Below, piece by piece: positions 17,134 to 25,975 of a stretch of 64,000 bases of DNA. The position numbers were made by a program, and so were the translations under genes. Where the stretch lies: assembly GCA_934621505.1 (NCBI GenBank), contig CAKTUU010000002.1:1-64000 (forward strand), given 5' to 3'. Position 1 is the first letter of the stretch. The number at the start of each line of letters is the position of its first letter. Under the pieces are notes generated by a model that saw nothing but the letters and a program-made list of their open reading frames with translations, was not told where the DNA came from and ran no database searches. Source of the stretch: an uncultured Clostridia bacterium. Lineage in GTDB: Bacteria; Bacillota; Clostridia; Christensenellales; Aristaeellaceae.

Positions 17134-17850
17134 ATGACCGAACCGAATGATGAAAACGAACTGCTGGAGGATGAACTGCCCGAGGAAACCCCGGTGGATT
17201 CCGACTGGCAGGATGAATTATACAAGCGTTTTGCCCAGATGCCGGACGAGGAGGTTGTGGGGCTGGCCCATCAGGGGGACACCCTGGCGGTGGAATACCT
17301 GCTTGGCAAGTACAAAAATTTTGTGCGGTCCAAAGCGCGCAGCTATTTTCTGATCGGGGCGGATCACGAGGACATTGTGCAGGAAGGCATGATCGGCCTG
17401 TTCAAGGCCATCCGGGATTACCAGCCGGAGCGGCTCAGCAGCTTCCGCGCCTTTGCGGAGCTGTGCATCACCCGGCAGATTATTACCGCCATCAAAACCG
17501 CCACGCGGCAAAAGCATGTGCCCCTCAATTCCTATGTATCCCTGAACAAGCCCATTTACGACGAGGAAAGCGACCGCACCCTGATGGATGTGATTGTGGA
17601 AGGCCACGCCCAGAACCCGGAGGAGCTGATCATCGGCCGGGAGAACCTTTTGTCCATTCGGGACCGGGCGGACCAGGTGCTCAGCTCCCTGGAGCAGGAG
17701 GTGCTGAACGCCTATCTGGACGGCAAAAGCTATCAGGAAATCGCCGATAAGCTGGGCCGTCATGTCAAGAGCATTGACAACGCCCTGCAGCGTGTAAAGC
17801 GCAAGCTGGAAAAATCGCTGGAAGAAGCCCGCCGCGAGGACGCCGACTAG
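17134..17850 (+). CDS. sigH: RNA polymerase sigma factor SigH
   Basis: 238 residues. Region 2 contains GADHEDIVQEGMIGLFKAIRDYQ and FRAFAELCITRQIITAIKTA; region 4 contains SYQEIADKLGRHVKSIDNALQRVKRKL. SigH directs transcription at the onset of sporulation, including spo0A and spoIIA in Bacillus. GGGAGG sits eight bases before the ATG at 17134, preferred over a GTG three codons earlier that overlaps the site. An acidic N-terminal extension of about 20 residues is present. The rpmG-secE-nusG genes that follow it in Bacillus are absent. Confidence 0.95.
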   Translation: MTEPNDENELLEDELPEETPVDSDWQDELYKRFAQMPDEEVVGLAHQGDTLAVEYLLGKYKNFVRSKARSYFLIGADHEDIVQEGMIGLFKAIRDYQPERLSSFRAFAELCITRQIITAIKTATRQKHVPLNSYVSLNKPIYDEESDRTLMDVIVEGHAQNPEELIIGRENLLSIRDRADQVLSSLEQEVLNAYLDGKSYQEIADKLGRHVKSIDNALQRVKRKLEKSLEEARREDAD

Positions 17851-17914
17851 CAGGGGCAGGGCCCCCTTCTGGACCGCTTCGCGGAGGGGTGGGTTGTGCC
17901 GGTTGGCGCAGAAC

Positions 17915-17946
17915 AAATGGAATTTCCGGACACAGAAATTCCATTT
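17915..17946. repeat. Stem-loop with GTGTCC loop, copy 1
   Basis: Perfect 12-bp stem AAATGGAATTTC / GAAATTCCATTT. Read on the minus strand the loop is TGTGTCCG. The same loop with unrelated stems occurs at 18246-18290, 27091-27140 and (as GTGTCT) 27202-27252. Confidence 0.6.
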
Positions 17947-17986
17947 GCCTGGCGCATACCGCTCAAGCAAAGGGATGGGAAGCCTT

Positions 17987-18143
17987 CAGGTTGTTCAAAA
18001 AGTGGAGGTGCAGGAGGCGCTGCCTCCTGCCGGGGTTTTAGGGACGGAACCCCTAAGCCTTGCAGCGTAACGCATTTTCTGCGAACCAGCGCAGCCATGT
18101 TCGTGGTCGAGCGTTTTCATATAGGCGTTTTTCAGCAGTCTTG
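17987..18143. repeat. Intergenic miniature repeat, subfamily A, copy 1
   Basis: 157 bp beginning CAGGTTGTTCAAAAAGTGG and ending CGTTTTTCAGCAGTCTTG, roughly inverted ends. Internal hairpins: CAGGAGG...CCTCCTG and GGTTTTAGGG with AACCCCTAAGCC. Closely similar to 51341-51488 over almost its full length and to 25047-25186 over the first 70 bases. GGGATGG flanks it on both sides (17972 and 18143). Confidence 0.75.
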
Positions 18144-18245
18144 GGATGGCAATCCCTGTTCCTTGTTTTTTCATTCTTCATTGAAGAAGCAACGCGCCCG
18201 CCAGCCGGAGGGCCTGTCGCCCTCCGGCGGCCGGAAGCGGCGAAC

Positions 18246-18290
18246 GCGGGGTCATTGGTTTTTCTGTGTCCAGAAAAAGCGATGACCCTG
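18246..18290. repeat. Stem-loop with GTGTCC loop, copy 2
   Basis: The arms CGCGGGGTCATTGGTTTTTCT and their near complement surround GTGTCC. Few mismatches. Confidence 0.55.
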
Positions 18291-18369
18291 CGCCATACAC
18301 CCTAGCCCAACCTCTGCGGCCCGCGGGGCCGCAGTCCCGCCCAGGGCCTTGCCCTGAAGGAGGAAGGTA

Positions 18370-19344
18370 TTGCCCAGTCAGATTTATGAGGTGGTGGCCC
18401 AGGGGGCCCGGTATTGGTTTTTGTTCCTGATGGTGCTGATTGCCTGGCGCAGCTGGCGCTGGTACCGCAGGGATAAACGACAGATGAAAAAACGCCTGCG
18501 CCTGCTGCCCGATGCGGGTTATGTGGGTGAAATGGTGGTGATGAACGACGGCGGCCCGCTGAAGCGGGGGGCCGTTTTTCCCGTACCGTGGGAAGGCACC
18601 CTGGGCGCGCTGCGCACCAACGATATTTGTCTGCCCCTTCCGGGAATCGCCCGGAAACACCTGTGGTTCCGCTTTGACGAAGGCGTTGGTCTGCGGGTGG
18701 AACCCTTTGGAAAAAATCAGACGGATGTGGACGGAACAGGCGCGACTCGCCGTCAGCCGCTGTATATGGCCCATGGGTCCTATCTGCTGGTAGGGGACGT
18801 GGAATTGCGCCTGCGGCTGTTCGCCGGGTTTGAAAGCGTGGGCCGGGCCCGCTATGTGTCTGTGCATGACGCACAGCCCCAGCCGGATCAAACCGCCCCG
18901 GCGGAGGATGAAAACGCCCAGATGATGCGGCAGATGCTGCTTCAGCAGCAATGGCTGATGCAGCAATACGCCATGCAGCAGGCGGCCATGCAGCAGCGGC
19001 AGGCCCAACAGGCCCAGCCGGAGTCCCCGCCGGTGCGGGACGACAGCATTTTCATGCGTCCGGCAGGGGAAAGCGCGCCGGAGCTTCCCATGCAGGAGGA
19101 GGACCTTGCGCCTGCCCCGGCGGAGCGGGAGCCTGACCCGGCTGCTGCCCCGCCATCCATTCCCGATGTGGAGGAGCAGCCGGAGGAGGATACAGACTGG
19201 CCTTACGCCCCCAACCCCTGGGCGGACGACGAGGATATGACCGACGCGGCCGCTTCCCTGCCCCGCAGCGCCTATGTGGGCCATGACGAAGCCGCCGAGG
19301 CCAAGCGAAAATTCTGGGACCGGTATTTTGGAGGTGGCCAATGA
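18370..19344 (+). CDS. Membrane-anchored FHA-domain protein
   Basis: 324 residues. One N-terminal transmembrane helix (about residues 14-28), then an FHA-like beta domain from about 55 to 155 (LGALRTNDICLPLPGIARKHLWF carries the Arg and Ser/Arg-His type loop positions). Then a Gln/Met-rich segment and an acidic Pro/Glu-rich tail. FHA domains bind phosphothreonine, so this protein may link Ser/Thr kinase signalling to cell-wall synthesis. It overlaps the FtsW/RodA gene by 4 bases, followed by a PBP, an order like fhaB-rodA-pbpA in Actinobacteria. The start is TTG with GGAGGAAGG upstream. No kinase is in the window. Confidence 0.72.
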   Translation: MPSQIYEVVAQGARYWFLFLMVLIAWRSWRWYRRDKRQMKKRLRLLPDAGYVGEMVVMNDGGPLKRGAVFPVPWEGTLGALRTNDICLPLPGIARKHLWFRFDEGVGLRVEPFGKNQTDVDGTGATRRQPLYMAHGSYLLVGDVELRLRLFAGFESVGRARYVSVHDAQPQPDQTAPAEDENAQMMRQMLLQQQWLMQQYAMQQAAMQQRQAQQAQPESPPVRDDSIFMRPAGESAPELPMQEEDLAPAPAEREPDPAAAPPSIPDVEEQPEEDTDWPYAPNPWADDEDMTDAAASLPRSAYVGHDEAAEAKRKFWDRYFGGGQ

Positions 19345-20657
19345 GCAAGCGTTATCAGGCCTATGCTTCTGAAAAAAGCAGGGCGCGCAAACGCCGCCGC
19401 CCGGACCGGATGCTGGTATCGGCCATCATGCTGTTTTATTTCAGCGCGTTTTTGCTGATTGCTCTGCAGGACCAGCTGCAATGGCAGGGCTTTGCCCTGG
19501 CCGTGGCCGTGCCGGTGATGATTTATATTGCCACCATGTGGCTGCCCCGCTTTTTCCCCGCGGATAAGCTGCTATTGGCCATCGCCAACTTTTTGTGCGC
19601 CCTGGGGGTGCTGGTGCTGTATTCCACCGACCGGGGGGCGGGCACCAGCCGCGGCATTCAGCAGGCCATGTATTACGGCGTGGGCATTTTGGCGATGCTG
19701 TGCTGCATCCTGCTGGTGCGCTACATCAAAAACTGGAAATTTTTAATCAAAGTGGTCATGCTTGGCGCGGCGGCGCTGATTGCCCTGCCCCTGGCCATCG
19801 GCACCGAGCAAAACGGCGCCACCAACTGGATTCGCATTGGCGGCACCTCTCTGCAGCCCAGCGAGGTGGTGAAAATCGCCCTGCTGCTGGTGCTCAGCTG
19901 GTACATGAGCCGCCGCCGCTTCTGGCCCTGGCTGCTGTTCGCCCTGTTTTGCCTGCTGGTGCTGATGCTGCAAAAGGACCTGGGCACGGCGCTGATTTAT
20001 TACATCACCGCCCTGTGCCTGTTTTACGCCTCCACCGGCAACCTGCCTCTGACCGGGGTGGGGCTGCTGGGCGGCGCTGGCGCGGCGGTGCTGGGCTACC
20101 AGATGTTTGCCCATGTGAAGAAGCGTGTGGCCGTCTGGCGCAACCCCTGGATGTATTCGGAAACCAGCGGCTACCAGATTGTGCAGGCGCTGATGGCCAT
20201 TGCCTCCGGCGGGCTGTTCGGCCTGGGGCTGGGTCTGGGATCGCCCCGGGTGATACCCGTGTATTTTACCGACTGCATCTTTGCCGTGATTTGCGAGCAG
20301 TTTGGCGTGCTGTTTGGGGCGCTGGTGCTGCTGATGTATGTGATACTGATTCTGCGGGGCGCGTTTATCGCCCAGAACGCCCGGCACAGCTTTCACGCCC
20401 TGCTGGCCATGGGGGCTACGGTGATGCTGGGCATCCAGACCTTTGTCATCATCGGCGGCGTGCTGAAGCTGATTCCGCTGACCGGCGTTACCATGCCCTT
20501 TGTCAGCTATGGCGGCACGTCCCTGGTCAGCTGCATGGGGCTGATTGGCCTGATGCAGGGGGTCAGCAGCGTAACCCAGGACGATTTAAGCTACGATTAC
20601 GATATCAGCCGCACGCTGCAGGAGGAAAGCCTGCTGGAACGTGCGGACGAGGAGTGA
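19341..20657 (+). CDS. FtsW/RodA/SpoVE-family peptidoglycan glycosyltransferase
   Basis: 438 residues with about ten transmembrane helices and a basic cytosolic N-terminus. Family motifs: GATNWIRIGGTSLQPSE, LVLMLQKDLGTALIYY (the catalytic-region Asp in KDLG), and near the C-terminus GVTMPFVSYGGTSLVS. SEDS proteins polymerise lipid II glycan strands together with a class B PBP, which is encoded directly downstream. Whether it serves elongation (RodA), division (FtsW) or spore cortex (SpoVE) cannot be decided here. Coupled by overlap to the FHA gene. Confidence 0.93.
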   Translation: MSKRYQAYASEKSRARKRRRPDRMLVSAIMLFYFSAFLLIALQDQLQWQGFALAVAVPVMIYIATMWLPRFFPADKLLLAIANFLCALGVLVLYSTDRGAGTSRGIQQAMYYGVGILAMLCCILLVRYIKNWKFLIKVVMLGAAALIALPLAIGTEQNGATNWIRIGGTSLQPSEVVKIALLLVLSWYMSRRRFWPWLLFALFCLLVLMLQKDLGTALIYYITALCLFYASTGNLPLTGVGLLGGAGAAVLGYQMFAHVKKRVAVWRNPWMYSETSGYQIVQALMAIASGGLFGLGLGLGSPRVIPVYFTDCIFAVICEQFGVLFGALVLLMYVILILRGAFIAQNARHSFHALLAMGATVMLGIQTFVIIGGVLKLIPLTGVTMPFVSYGGTSLVSCMGLIGLMQGVSSVTQDDLSYDYDISRTLQEESLLERADEE

Positions 20658-20661
20658 GGGT

Positions 20662-22080
20662 ATGAAGCAGCAGCGGCTTCGCTTTCGTTTGCTGACCCTG
20701 TTTACCATTGCGCTGCTGCTGACGGCGGCGGGGTACGGCGTGTACTCCGTGTCCTCCTATGGCAGCCGGTGGGTGTCCAGCGCCCGCAATACCCGCTACC
20801 GCAGCGCCAAAAGCAGCGTGATTCCCGGGGATATTTACGACCGCAACGGCGTCACCATCGCCTCCACCGACAGCGACGGCAACCGCACCTATCAAAGCGA
20901 CGTATGGGCCCGCAGCAGCCTGGTGCATCTGATTGGCGATACCGACGGCAATGTGGCCAACGGGCTGGATTCCTTTCAGGCCAATTATCTGCTGGGCTTT
21001 GAAACCAGCCTGTCCGAACGGGTGACGGACCTGCTCAGCGGGCAGACCCGCCATGGCGACAACATTACCGTAACGGTGGACAGTAAGCTGTGCACCTATA
21101 TCGTCAACCAGTGGCGGTCGGATTCCAAAACCCGCACCAAATGCGGCGCGGTGGTGATGATGAATTACAAAACCGGCGAGGTGCTGGCGCTGGTCAGCCT
21201 GCCGGTGTACGACCCCATGAACATCACGGACGAAATCCGAAATTCCACCACCCACCCCTTCTGGAACCGGGCGCTGCAAAGCACCCTGCCTCCAGGCTCC
21301 ACCTTTAAGATTGTAACCGCGGCGGCGGCGCTGAAAAACCTGTCGGACGTGCAAACCCGGATATTTACCTGCACCGGGGCCACCCAGGTAGACGGGCGCA
21401 CCATTACCGACTACGGCAACAGCCAGCATGGGGAACTAAGCCTGGCCAGGGCCTTCCGGGTCAGCTGCAACAATGTGTTTGCCCAAACCGCCCTGCTGGT
21501 GGGCGACAGCGCCCTGCGCAAAACGGCGGAGAGCTTTGGCTTTAACGATAATTTTCTGTTTCGGGATCTTGTGGTGGAAAACAGCGTGTACCCCACCCAG
21601 AACCGCACCAATCTGGAAATTGCCTGGAGCGGCGCGGGGCAAAGCCAGGTGGCGGCGACCCCCCTGCATATGTGCATGATCTCCGCCGCCATTGCCAACA
21701 ATGGGGTCATGATGGAACCCCGGCTGCTGACCCGTGTGGAAAGCCCCAGCGGAACCGTGCGCCTGCGCTATGCGCAAAAGGTATACCGCACCGCCTGCAC
21801 CGCCGAGGTTGCCAGCGTCATTCAGGGCTATATGAAGGACGTGGTGCAAAACGGCACCGGCACCCGGGCCCGGGTAGACGGGCTGACCATTGCCGGTAAA
21901 ACCGGCAGCGCCGAGGGCAATGTAAACGGCCGGGCCGTAACCCACGCCTGGTTTACCGGCTACATCGACAGCGACGCGCTGCCCTACGCCGTGTGCGTGA
22001 TGGTGGAGGAGGGCGGCAGCGGCGGCAGCGTGGCCGCGCCCGTGGCCCAAAAGGTGTTTGAATATCTGAAGGGGCAATAG
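20662..22080 (+). CDS. Class B penicillin-binding protein (transpeptidase)
   Basis: 472 residues. One N-terminal transmembrane helix, a short dimerisation region around GDIYDRNGVTIAST, and a transpeptidase domain with the serine motif STFK at 213-216, SCN at 268-270 and KTG at 413-415. It crosslinks peptidoglycan strands made by the adjacent SEDS protein; both genes lie four bases apart. It is small compared with PBP2/PBP3 (550-700) because the pedestal is short, resembling the PbpA of actinobacterial fhaB-rodA-pbpA clusters. Confidence 0.93.
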   Translation: MKQQRLRFRLLTLFTIALLLTAAGYGVYSVSSYGSRWVSSARNTRYRSAKSSVIPGDIYDRNGVTIASTDSDGNRTYQSDVWARSSLVHLIGDTDGNVANGLDSFQANYLLGFETSLSERVTDLLSGQTRHGDNITVTVDSKLCTYIVNQWRSDSKTRTKCGAVVMMNYKTGEVLALVSLPVYDPMNITDEIRNSTTHPFWNRALQSTLPPGSTFKIVTAAAALKNLSDVQTRIFTCTGATQVDGRTITDYGNSQHGELSLARAFRVSCNNVFAQTALLVGDSALRKTAESFGFNDNFLFRDLVVENSVYPTQNRTNLEIAWSGAGQSQVAATPLHMCMISAAIANNGVMMEPRLLTRVESPSGTVRLRYAQKVYRTACTAEVASVIQGYMKDVVQNGTGTRARVDGLTIAGKTGSAEGNVNGRAVTHAWFTGYIDSDALPYAVCVMVEEGGSGGSVAAPVAQKVFEYLKGQ

Positions 22081-22130
22081 CAAAATTCCGATCGTTTTAT
22101 TTGGATGTGAAAAAAAGATTCGTGGAACCA

Positions 22131-22159
22131 TTGACATTCCCACCGGGGTATAGTATAAA
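22131..22159 (+). promoter_or_regulatory. Promoter of purA
   Basis: TTGACA, 17-base spacer, TATAAA, 60 bases upstream of the purA start. TATAGT starting five bases earlier is an alternative -10 with too short a spacer. Confidence 0.65.
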
Positions 22160-22219
22160 GGAACGTGGGTCATTTGCACCCCCATATCTGATTTGGGAAA
22201 TGGAAAGGGGACTTTCAAC

Positions 22220-23497
22220 ATGGTACGAACCATCGTAGGCGCAAACTGGGGCGACGAGGGCAAGGGTAAAATTACCGACGTACTGGCGGAAACCAGCGAC
22301 GTGGTCGTTCGCTTCCAGGGCGGCGCCAACGCGGGTCACACCATTATCAACGAATACGGCAAATTCGCGCTGCATCTGCTGCCCTCCGGCGTTTTTCATC
22401 AGAACATCGCCAATGTGATCGGCCCCGGCGTGGCCCTGGATATTGAAAAGCTGCTGAAGGAGTACGACGGCATTGTGGAGCGCGGCGTGCCCGCCCCCAA
22501 GCTGTATATTTCCGACCGGGCCCAGGTGATGCTGCCCTACCATGTGGCTTTTGATACCTACGAGGAGGAGCGCCTGGGCAAAGCCAGCTTTGGCTCCACC
22601 AAGAGCGGCATCGCCCCCTTCTATGGCGATAAGTATTTAAAAATCGGCATTCAGGTATGCCAGATCTATGACGACGAAATTCTGCGTCAGCGTCTGGGCA
22701 GCGCTGTGGAGCAAAAGAACGTGACCCTGAAAAATCTGTATGGCAAGGAGCCCATCGACCTGGAAAAGCTGCTGGCCCATGTAAAGGCGCTGGGCGAACG
22801 CATCCGGCCCATGGTCATCGACACCACCCTGTTTTTGCACAAGGCCCTGAAGGAGGGCAAAACCGTGCTGCTGGAAGGCCAGCTGGGCACCCTGCGGGAT
22901 CCGGATCACGGCATCTACCCCTATACCACGTCCTCCTCGCCGCTGGCGGGCTTTGGCACCGTGGGCGCGGGCGTGCCCGTCAGCGCCATGACGGATATTT
23001 TCTGCGTAACCAAGGCATACTCCAGCTGCGTGGGCGCCGGCCCCTTCACCACCGAGCTGTTTGGCGACGCGGCCAAGGAGCTGCGTGACCGTGGCGGCGA
23101 CGCGGGCGAATACGGCGCGACCACCGGCCGTCCCCGCCGGGTAGGCTGGTTTGACGCGGTGGCTACCCGCTACGGCTGCATGGTGCAGGGCGCTACCGAA
23201 TGCGTGCTGACCAACCTGGACGTGCTGGGCTATCTGGACGAAATTCCCGTATGCACCGCTTATGAGGTGGACGGCAAGATCATTACCGACTTCCCCTCCA
23301 CCCCCACGCTGATGCGCTGCAAGCCCGTATATACCATGCTGCCCGGCTGGAAGAGCGATGTGCGGGGCATTACCGAATGGGAAAAGCTGCCCGAAAATTG
23401 CCGCCTGTATGTGGAATTTTTGGAGAAGCAGGTGGAGGTGCCGATCCGCATGGTGTCCACCGGTCCCAAGCGCTGGGAAACGCTGACCCGTAAGTAA
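22220..23497 (+). CDS. purA: Adenylosuccinate synthetase PurA
   Basis: 425 residues, the usual length. GANWGDEGKGKITDVL is the GTP-binding P-loop, NAGHTI follows, and GATTGRPRRVGWFDAV is the IMP-binding block. Joins IMP and aspartate using GTP in the first step from IMP to AMP. The ATG at 22220 begins at the conserved MVRTIVGANWGDEGK; an upstream in-frame ATG adds nine atypical residues. It is a single-gene unit with its own promoter. Confidence 0.97.
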   Translation: MVRTIVGANWGDEGKGKITDVLAETSDVVVRFQGGANAGHTIINEYGKFALHLLPSGVFHQNIANVIGPGVALDIEKLLKEYDGIVERGVPAPKLYISDRAQVMLPYHVAFDTYEEERLGKASFGSTKSGIAPFYGDKYLKIGIQVCQIYDDEILRQRLGSAVEQKNVTLKNLYGKEPIDLEKLLAHVKALGERIRPMVIDTTLFLHKALKEGKTVLLEGQLGTLRDPDHGIYPYTTSSSPLAGFGTVGAGVPVSAMTDIFCVTKAYSSCVGAGPFTTELFGDAAKELRDRGGDAGEYGATTGRPRRVGWFDAVATRYGCMVQGATECVLTNLDVLGYLDEIPVCTAYEVDGKIITDFPSTPTLMRCKPVYTMLPGWKSDVRGITEWEKLPENCRLYVEFLEKQVEVPIRMVSTGPKRWETLTRK

Positions 23498-23504
23498 GCC
23501 TGGT

Positions 23505-23524
23505 GGGGCGGCATAGCCGCCCCA
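23505..23524. repeat. Palindromic direct repeat left of the 23.5 kb element
   Basis: 20 bases containing GGGGCGGC-ATA-GCCGCCCC, part of a 15-bp-stem hairpin right after purA. Repeated with one mismatch at 23601-23620, on the other side of the element. Confidence 0.8.
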
Positions 23525-23525
23525 C

Positions 23526-23599
23526 CAGGCCGTCAAAAAAAGCTCGCCAACCGGCGATCTTTTCTGACGAAGGACTGTAGGAATGTTTTCGGCAGTCTG
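23526..23599. repeat. Intergenic miniature repeat, subfamily B, copy 1
   Basis: 74 bp from CAGGCCGTCAAAAAAAGCTC to TTTTCGGCAGTCTG. An internal inverted repeat pairs AGCTCGCC with GGCGATCT. The same left half is found at 39252 and, diverged, at 58402. Confidence 0.8.
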
Positions 23600-23600
23600 G

Positions 23601-23620
23601 GGGGCGGCATAGTCGCCCCA
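23601..23620. repeat. Palindromic direct repeat right of the 23.5 kb element
   Basis: GGGGCGGCATAGTCGCCCCA, 19 of 20 bases identical to the copy at 23505-23524. Confidence 0.8.
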
Positions 23621-23679
23621 TCCTTTCTCTCAAAAATAAGACATTTTATAATGTTATTCGACAAAAAGGAGGTTTTTCC

Positions 23680-25029
23680 ATGGCACGATTATTTGGGACC
23701 GACGGCGTGCGGGGCATCGCCAATCTGGAACTGACCTGCGACCTGGCCTTTCGCCTGGGACAGGCCAGCGCGTATGTGCTGGCCAGCGACGTACACCGGC
23801 CGACCATTCTGGTGGGCCGGGATACCCGTATCTCCGGCGAAATGCTGGAAAGCGCTCTGGTGGCGGGCATTTGCAGCGTAGGGGCGCGGGCGGTGCTGGC
23901 GGAGGTGCTGCCCACCCCCGCCATTGCGTACCTGACCCGGTACTATGAGGCGGACGCTGGCGCGGTGATTAGCGCCAGCCACAACACGGTGGAGTATAAC
24001 GGCATCAAGTTTTTCGACAAAAACGGCTACAAGCTGCCAGACGCCGTGGAGGACCGTATTGAGGAAATTGTGCGAAACGGCATGCCGGAGGATTTTGAGG
24101 TGCCCACCGGGGAACGGGTAGGCCGCCCGGTGCGCCAGCGCAACGCCACCCGCCGCTATGTGGACTTTGTCAAGGAAACCACGGATGTGCGGCTGGACGG
24201 CCTGCATGTGGTGCTGGACTGCGCCCAGGGGGCCAGCTACGAGGTGGCGCCGCTGGTGTTTAAGGAACTGGGGGCACAGGTCAGCTGCTATTATCATGAG
24301 CCGGACGGCACCAACATCAACGACCACTGCGGGTCCACCCACCCCCGCCGCCTGTGCGAGCTGGTACGGGAACTGGGGGCGGATGTGGGCTTTGCCTTTG
24401 ACGGGGACGCGGACCGGCTGATGGCGGTGGACGAGCGGGGCCAGCTGATTAACGGCGACCAGGTAATGGCCATGCTGGCCGTGTATTTAAAGGGTCAGGG
24501 CCGCCTGCGGAAGAATACCGTGGTGGCTACCGTCATGAGCAACATGGGTTTGGAAATCGCCCTGAAAAAGCAAGGCATTCAAATGGAAAAAACCAAGGTG
24601 GGGGATCGCTATGTGCTGGAGCAGATGCTCAGGGACGGCTACTGCCTGGGGGGCGAGCAAAGCGGTCATGTGATCTTGCTGGATTACAACACCACCGGCG
24701 ACGGGCTGGTGACCGCCGTGCAGGTAATCAGCGCCATGGTAAAGGCAGGCCAGCCCCTGAGCCGTCTGGCGGCCATTATGCAAATGATGCCCCAAAGCCA
24801 GTACGCCGCCCAGGTGCCGGACAGCCGCAAGTACGACTTTGACCAAGACGAGGTGATTATGGCTCAGATTGCCCAGCTGGAGGAAAAGTATAAAGAAAAG
24901 GGCCGGCTGGTGATACGGGCCAGCGGCACCGAGCCCCGGGTGCGGGTGATGATCGAAGGGCCCAACCAGCGGGAAATGGACCGGGATGTGTATACGCTGG
25001 CCAAGCTGATCGAAAAGCGGCTGGGATAA
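23680..25029 (+). CDS. glmM: Phosphoglucosamine mutase GlmM
   Basis: 449 residues, normal for GlmM. The start MARLFGTDGVRGIAN is the family signature. Active-site serine 100 is in ISASHN, the metal loop is FDGDADR, and the sugar loop GEQSGH. RASGTEPRVRVMIEG near the C-terminus is the phosphate-binding loop. Interconverts glucosamine-6-P and glucosamine-1-P for UDP-GlcNAc and wall synthesis. AAGGAGG precedes the ATG. Confidence 0.97.
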   Translation: MARLFGTDGVRGIANLELTCDLAFRLGQASAYVLASDVHRPTILVGRDTRISGEMLESALVAGICSVGARAVLAEVLPTPAIAYLTRYYEADAGAVISASHNTVEYNGIKFFDKNGYKLPDAVEDRIEEIVRNGMPEDFEVPTGERVGRPVRQRNATRRYVDFVKETTDVRLDGLHVVLDCAQGASYEVAPLVFKELGAQVSCYYHEPDGTNINDHCGSTHPRRLCELVRELGADVGFAFDGDADRLMAVDERGQLINGDQVMAMLAVYLKGQGRLRKNTVVATVMSNMGLEIALKKQGIQMEKTKVGDRYVLEQMLRDGYCLGGEQSGHVILLDYNTTGDGLVTAVQVISAMVKAGQPLSRLAAIMQMMPQSQYAAQVPDSRKYDFDQDEVIMAQIAQLEEKYKEKGRLVIRASGTEPRVRVMIEGPNQREMDRDVYTLAKLIEKRLG

Positions 25030-25046
25030 AACCGGCTGGAAGGGTT

Positions 25047-25186
25047 CAGGTCGTCAAAAAGTGGAGGTGCGGGAGGCACCGCCTCCTGCCGGGGTTTTAG
25101 GGACAGAGCCTATAAGCCTTGCGCCGCGGCACTTTTCCAGCGAAGCGCTGTTCGCAGGCACAGACCGCCAAGCAGGGGCTTTTTCG
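25047..25186. repeat. Intergenic miniature repeat, subfamily A, copy 2
   Basis: 140 bp from CAGGTCGTCAAAAAGTGG to GGCTTTTTCGAG. The first 70 bases match the copies at 17987 and 51341, with diverged bases in the first hairpin loop; the right part has drifted. It abuts the terminator at 25187. Confidence 0.65.
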
Positions 25187-25219
25187 AGCCTTCCCCCATT
25201 CGCGGGGGAAGGCTTTTTG
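25187..25219 (+). terminator. Terminator after glmM
   Basis: AGCCTTCCCCC pairs with GGGGGAAGGCT, then TTTTTGC. Strong. Confidence 0.85.
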
Positions 25220-25286
25220 CATATGGCGTTTCCTGACGAATCATGTTATACTTGTAACGATTGTGTGTTAGGGGGAGGCCATTGCG

Positions 25287-25961
25287 TTGCAAAAGCCCTT
25301 TGCTTTGTTTGATTTTGACGGCACCCTGTGCCCGGGGGATTCGCTGATTCCCTTTTGCCTGTACGCCTACAAGCGCGGCCTGTGCAGCTTTGGCCAGCTG
25401 CTGCGGGTGGGGCTGGCGGGACTGAGCTACGCGCTGCATTTAACAGACGCGGGTACGTCCAAGCAGCGGGCGCTTGGCTTTCTGGCGGGGAAAACCCGGT
25501 CGGAGGTGGCCCGAATCGCGCGGGATTTCTGCCGGGAAAAGCTGATTCCCCGGCTGTATCCCCAGGGGGTGGAGGCGGTGCGCCGCTGCCATGAGCAGGG
25601 CGCGGCGGTGCTGCTGGTATCCGCCTCGCCGGAGCTGTACCTGACCTATCTGCGGCAGGCGCTGCCCATTGACGGCGTCATCGCCACCCGCATGCATGTG
25701 GATGAAAACGACCGCTACACCGGCCTGATGGCGGGGGAAAACTGCCGCGGTGTGCAAAAGCCCCTGCGTCTGGCGGAATACCTGGCGGCTCAGGGGGATG
25801 AGGTGGATTACGCCGCGTCCTTCGCCTACGGGGACAGCGGCGGCGACGCGCCCATGATGGAGCTGTGCGCAAACAAAATGGCGGTAAACCCCAGGAAAAA
25901 ATTGCTGAAACGTCTGGCCGGGTCGCAGGGCGTAACCGTTCTGCGCTGGCCCAGGGCCTGA
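25287..25961 (+). CDS. HAD-superfamily phosphatase (HAD-IB, SerB-like)
   Basis: 224 residues. Motif I FDFDGTLCPGD has the nucleophile Asp, motif II LVSASPEL, and motif III/IV YGDSGGDAPMM. The subfamily IB cap resembles phosphoserine phosphatase and bacterial CicA-like enzymes; the substrate is uncertain. The start is TTG with GGGGGAGG eight bases upstream and an extended -10 (TGTTATACT, 25245-25252). The serine hydrolase gene begins 14 bases downstream, so the two are probably co-transcribed. Confidence 0.88.
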   Translation: MQKPFALFDFDGTLCPGDSLIPFCLYAYKRGLCSFGQLLRVGLAGLSYALHLTDAGTSKQRALGFLAGKTRSEVARIARDFCREKLIPRLYPQGVEAVRRCHEQGAAVLLVSASPELYLTYLRQALPIDGVIATRMHVDENDRYTGLMAGENCRGVQKPLRLAEYLAAQGDEVDYAASFAYGDSGGDAPMMELCANKMAVNPRKKLLKRLAGSQGVTVLRWPRA

Positions 25962-25975
25962 AGGGAGGACACGCC

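Larger units (their letters stand above)
17851..18369. other. Gene-free region dense in hairpins and repeats
   Basis: About 520 bases between sigH and the FHA gene. It holds a long-stem hairpin at 17915-17946, the repeat element at 17987-18143, and a second hairpin at 18246-18290. No open frame looks coding. Confidence 0.7.
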
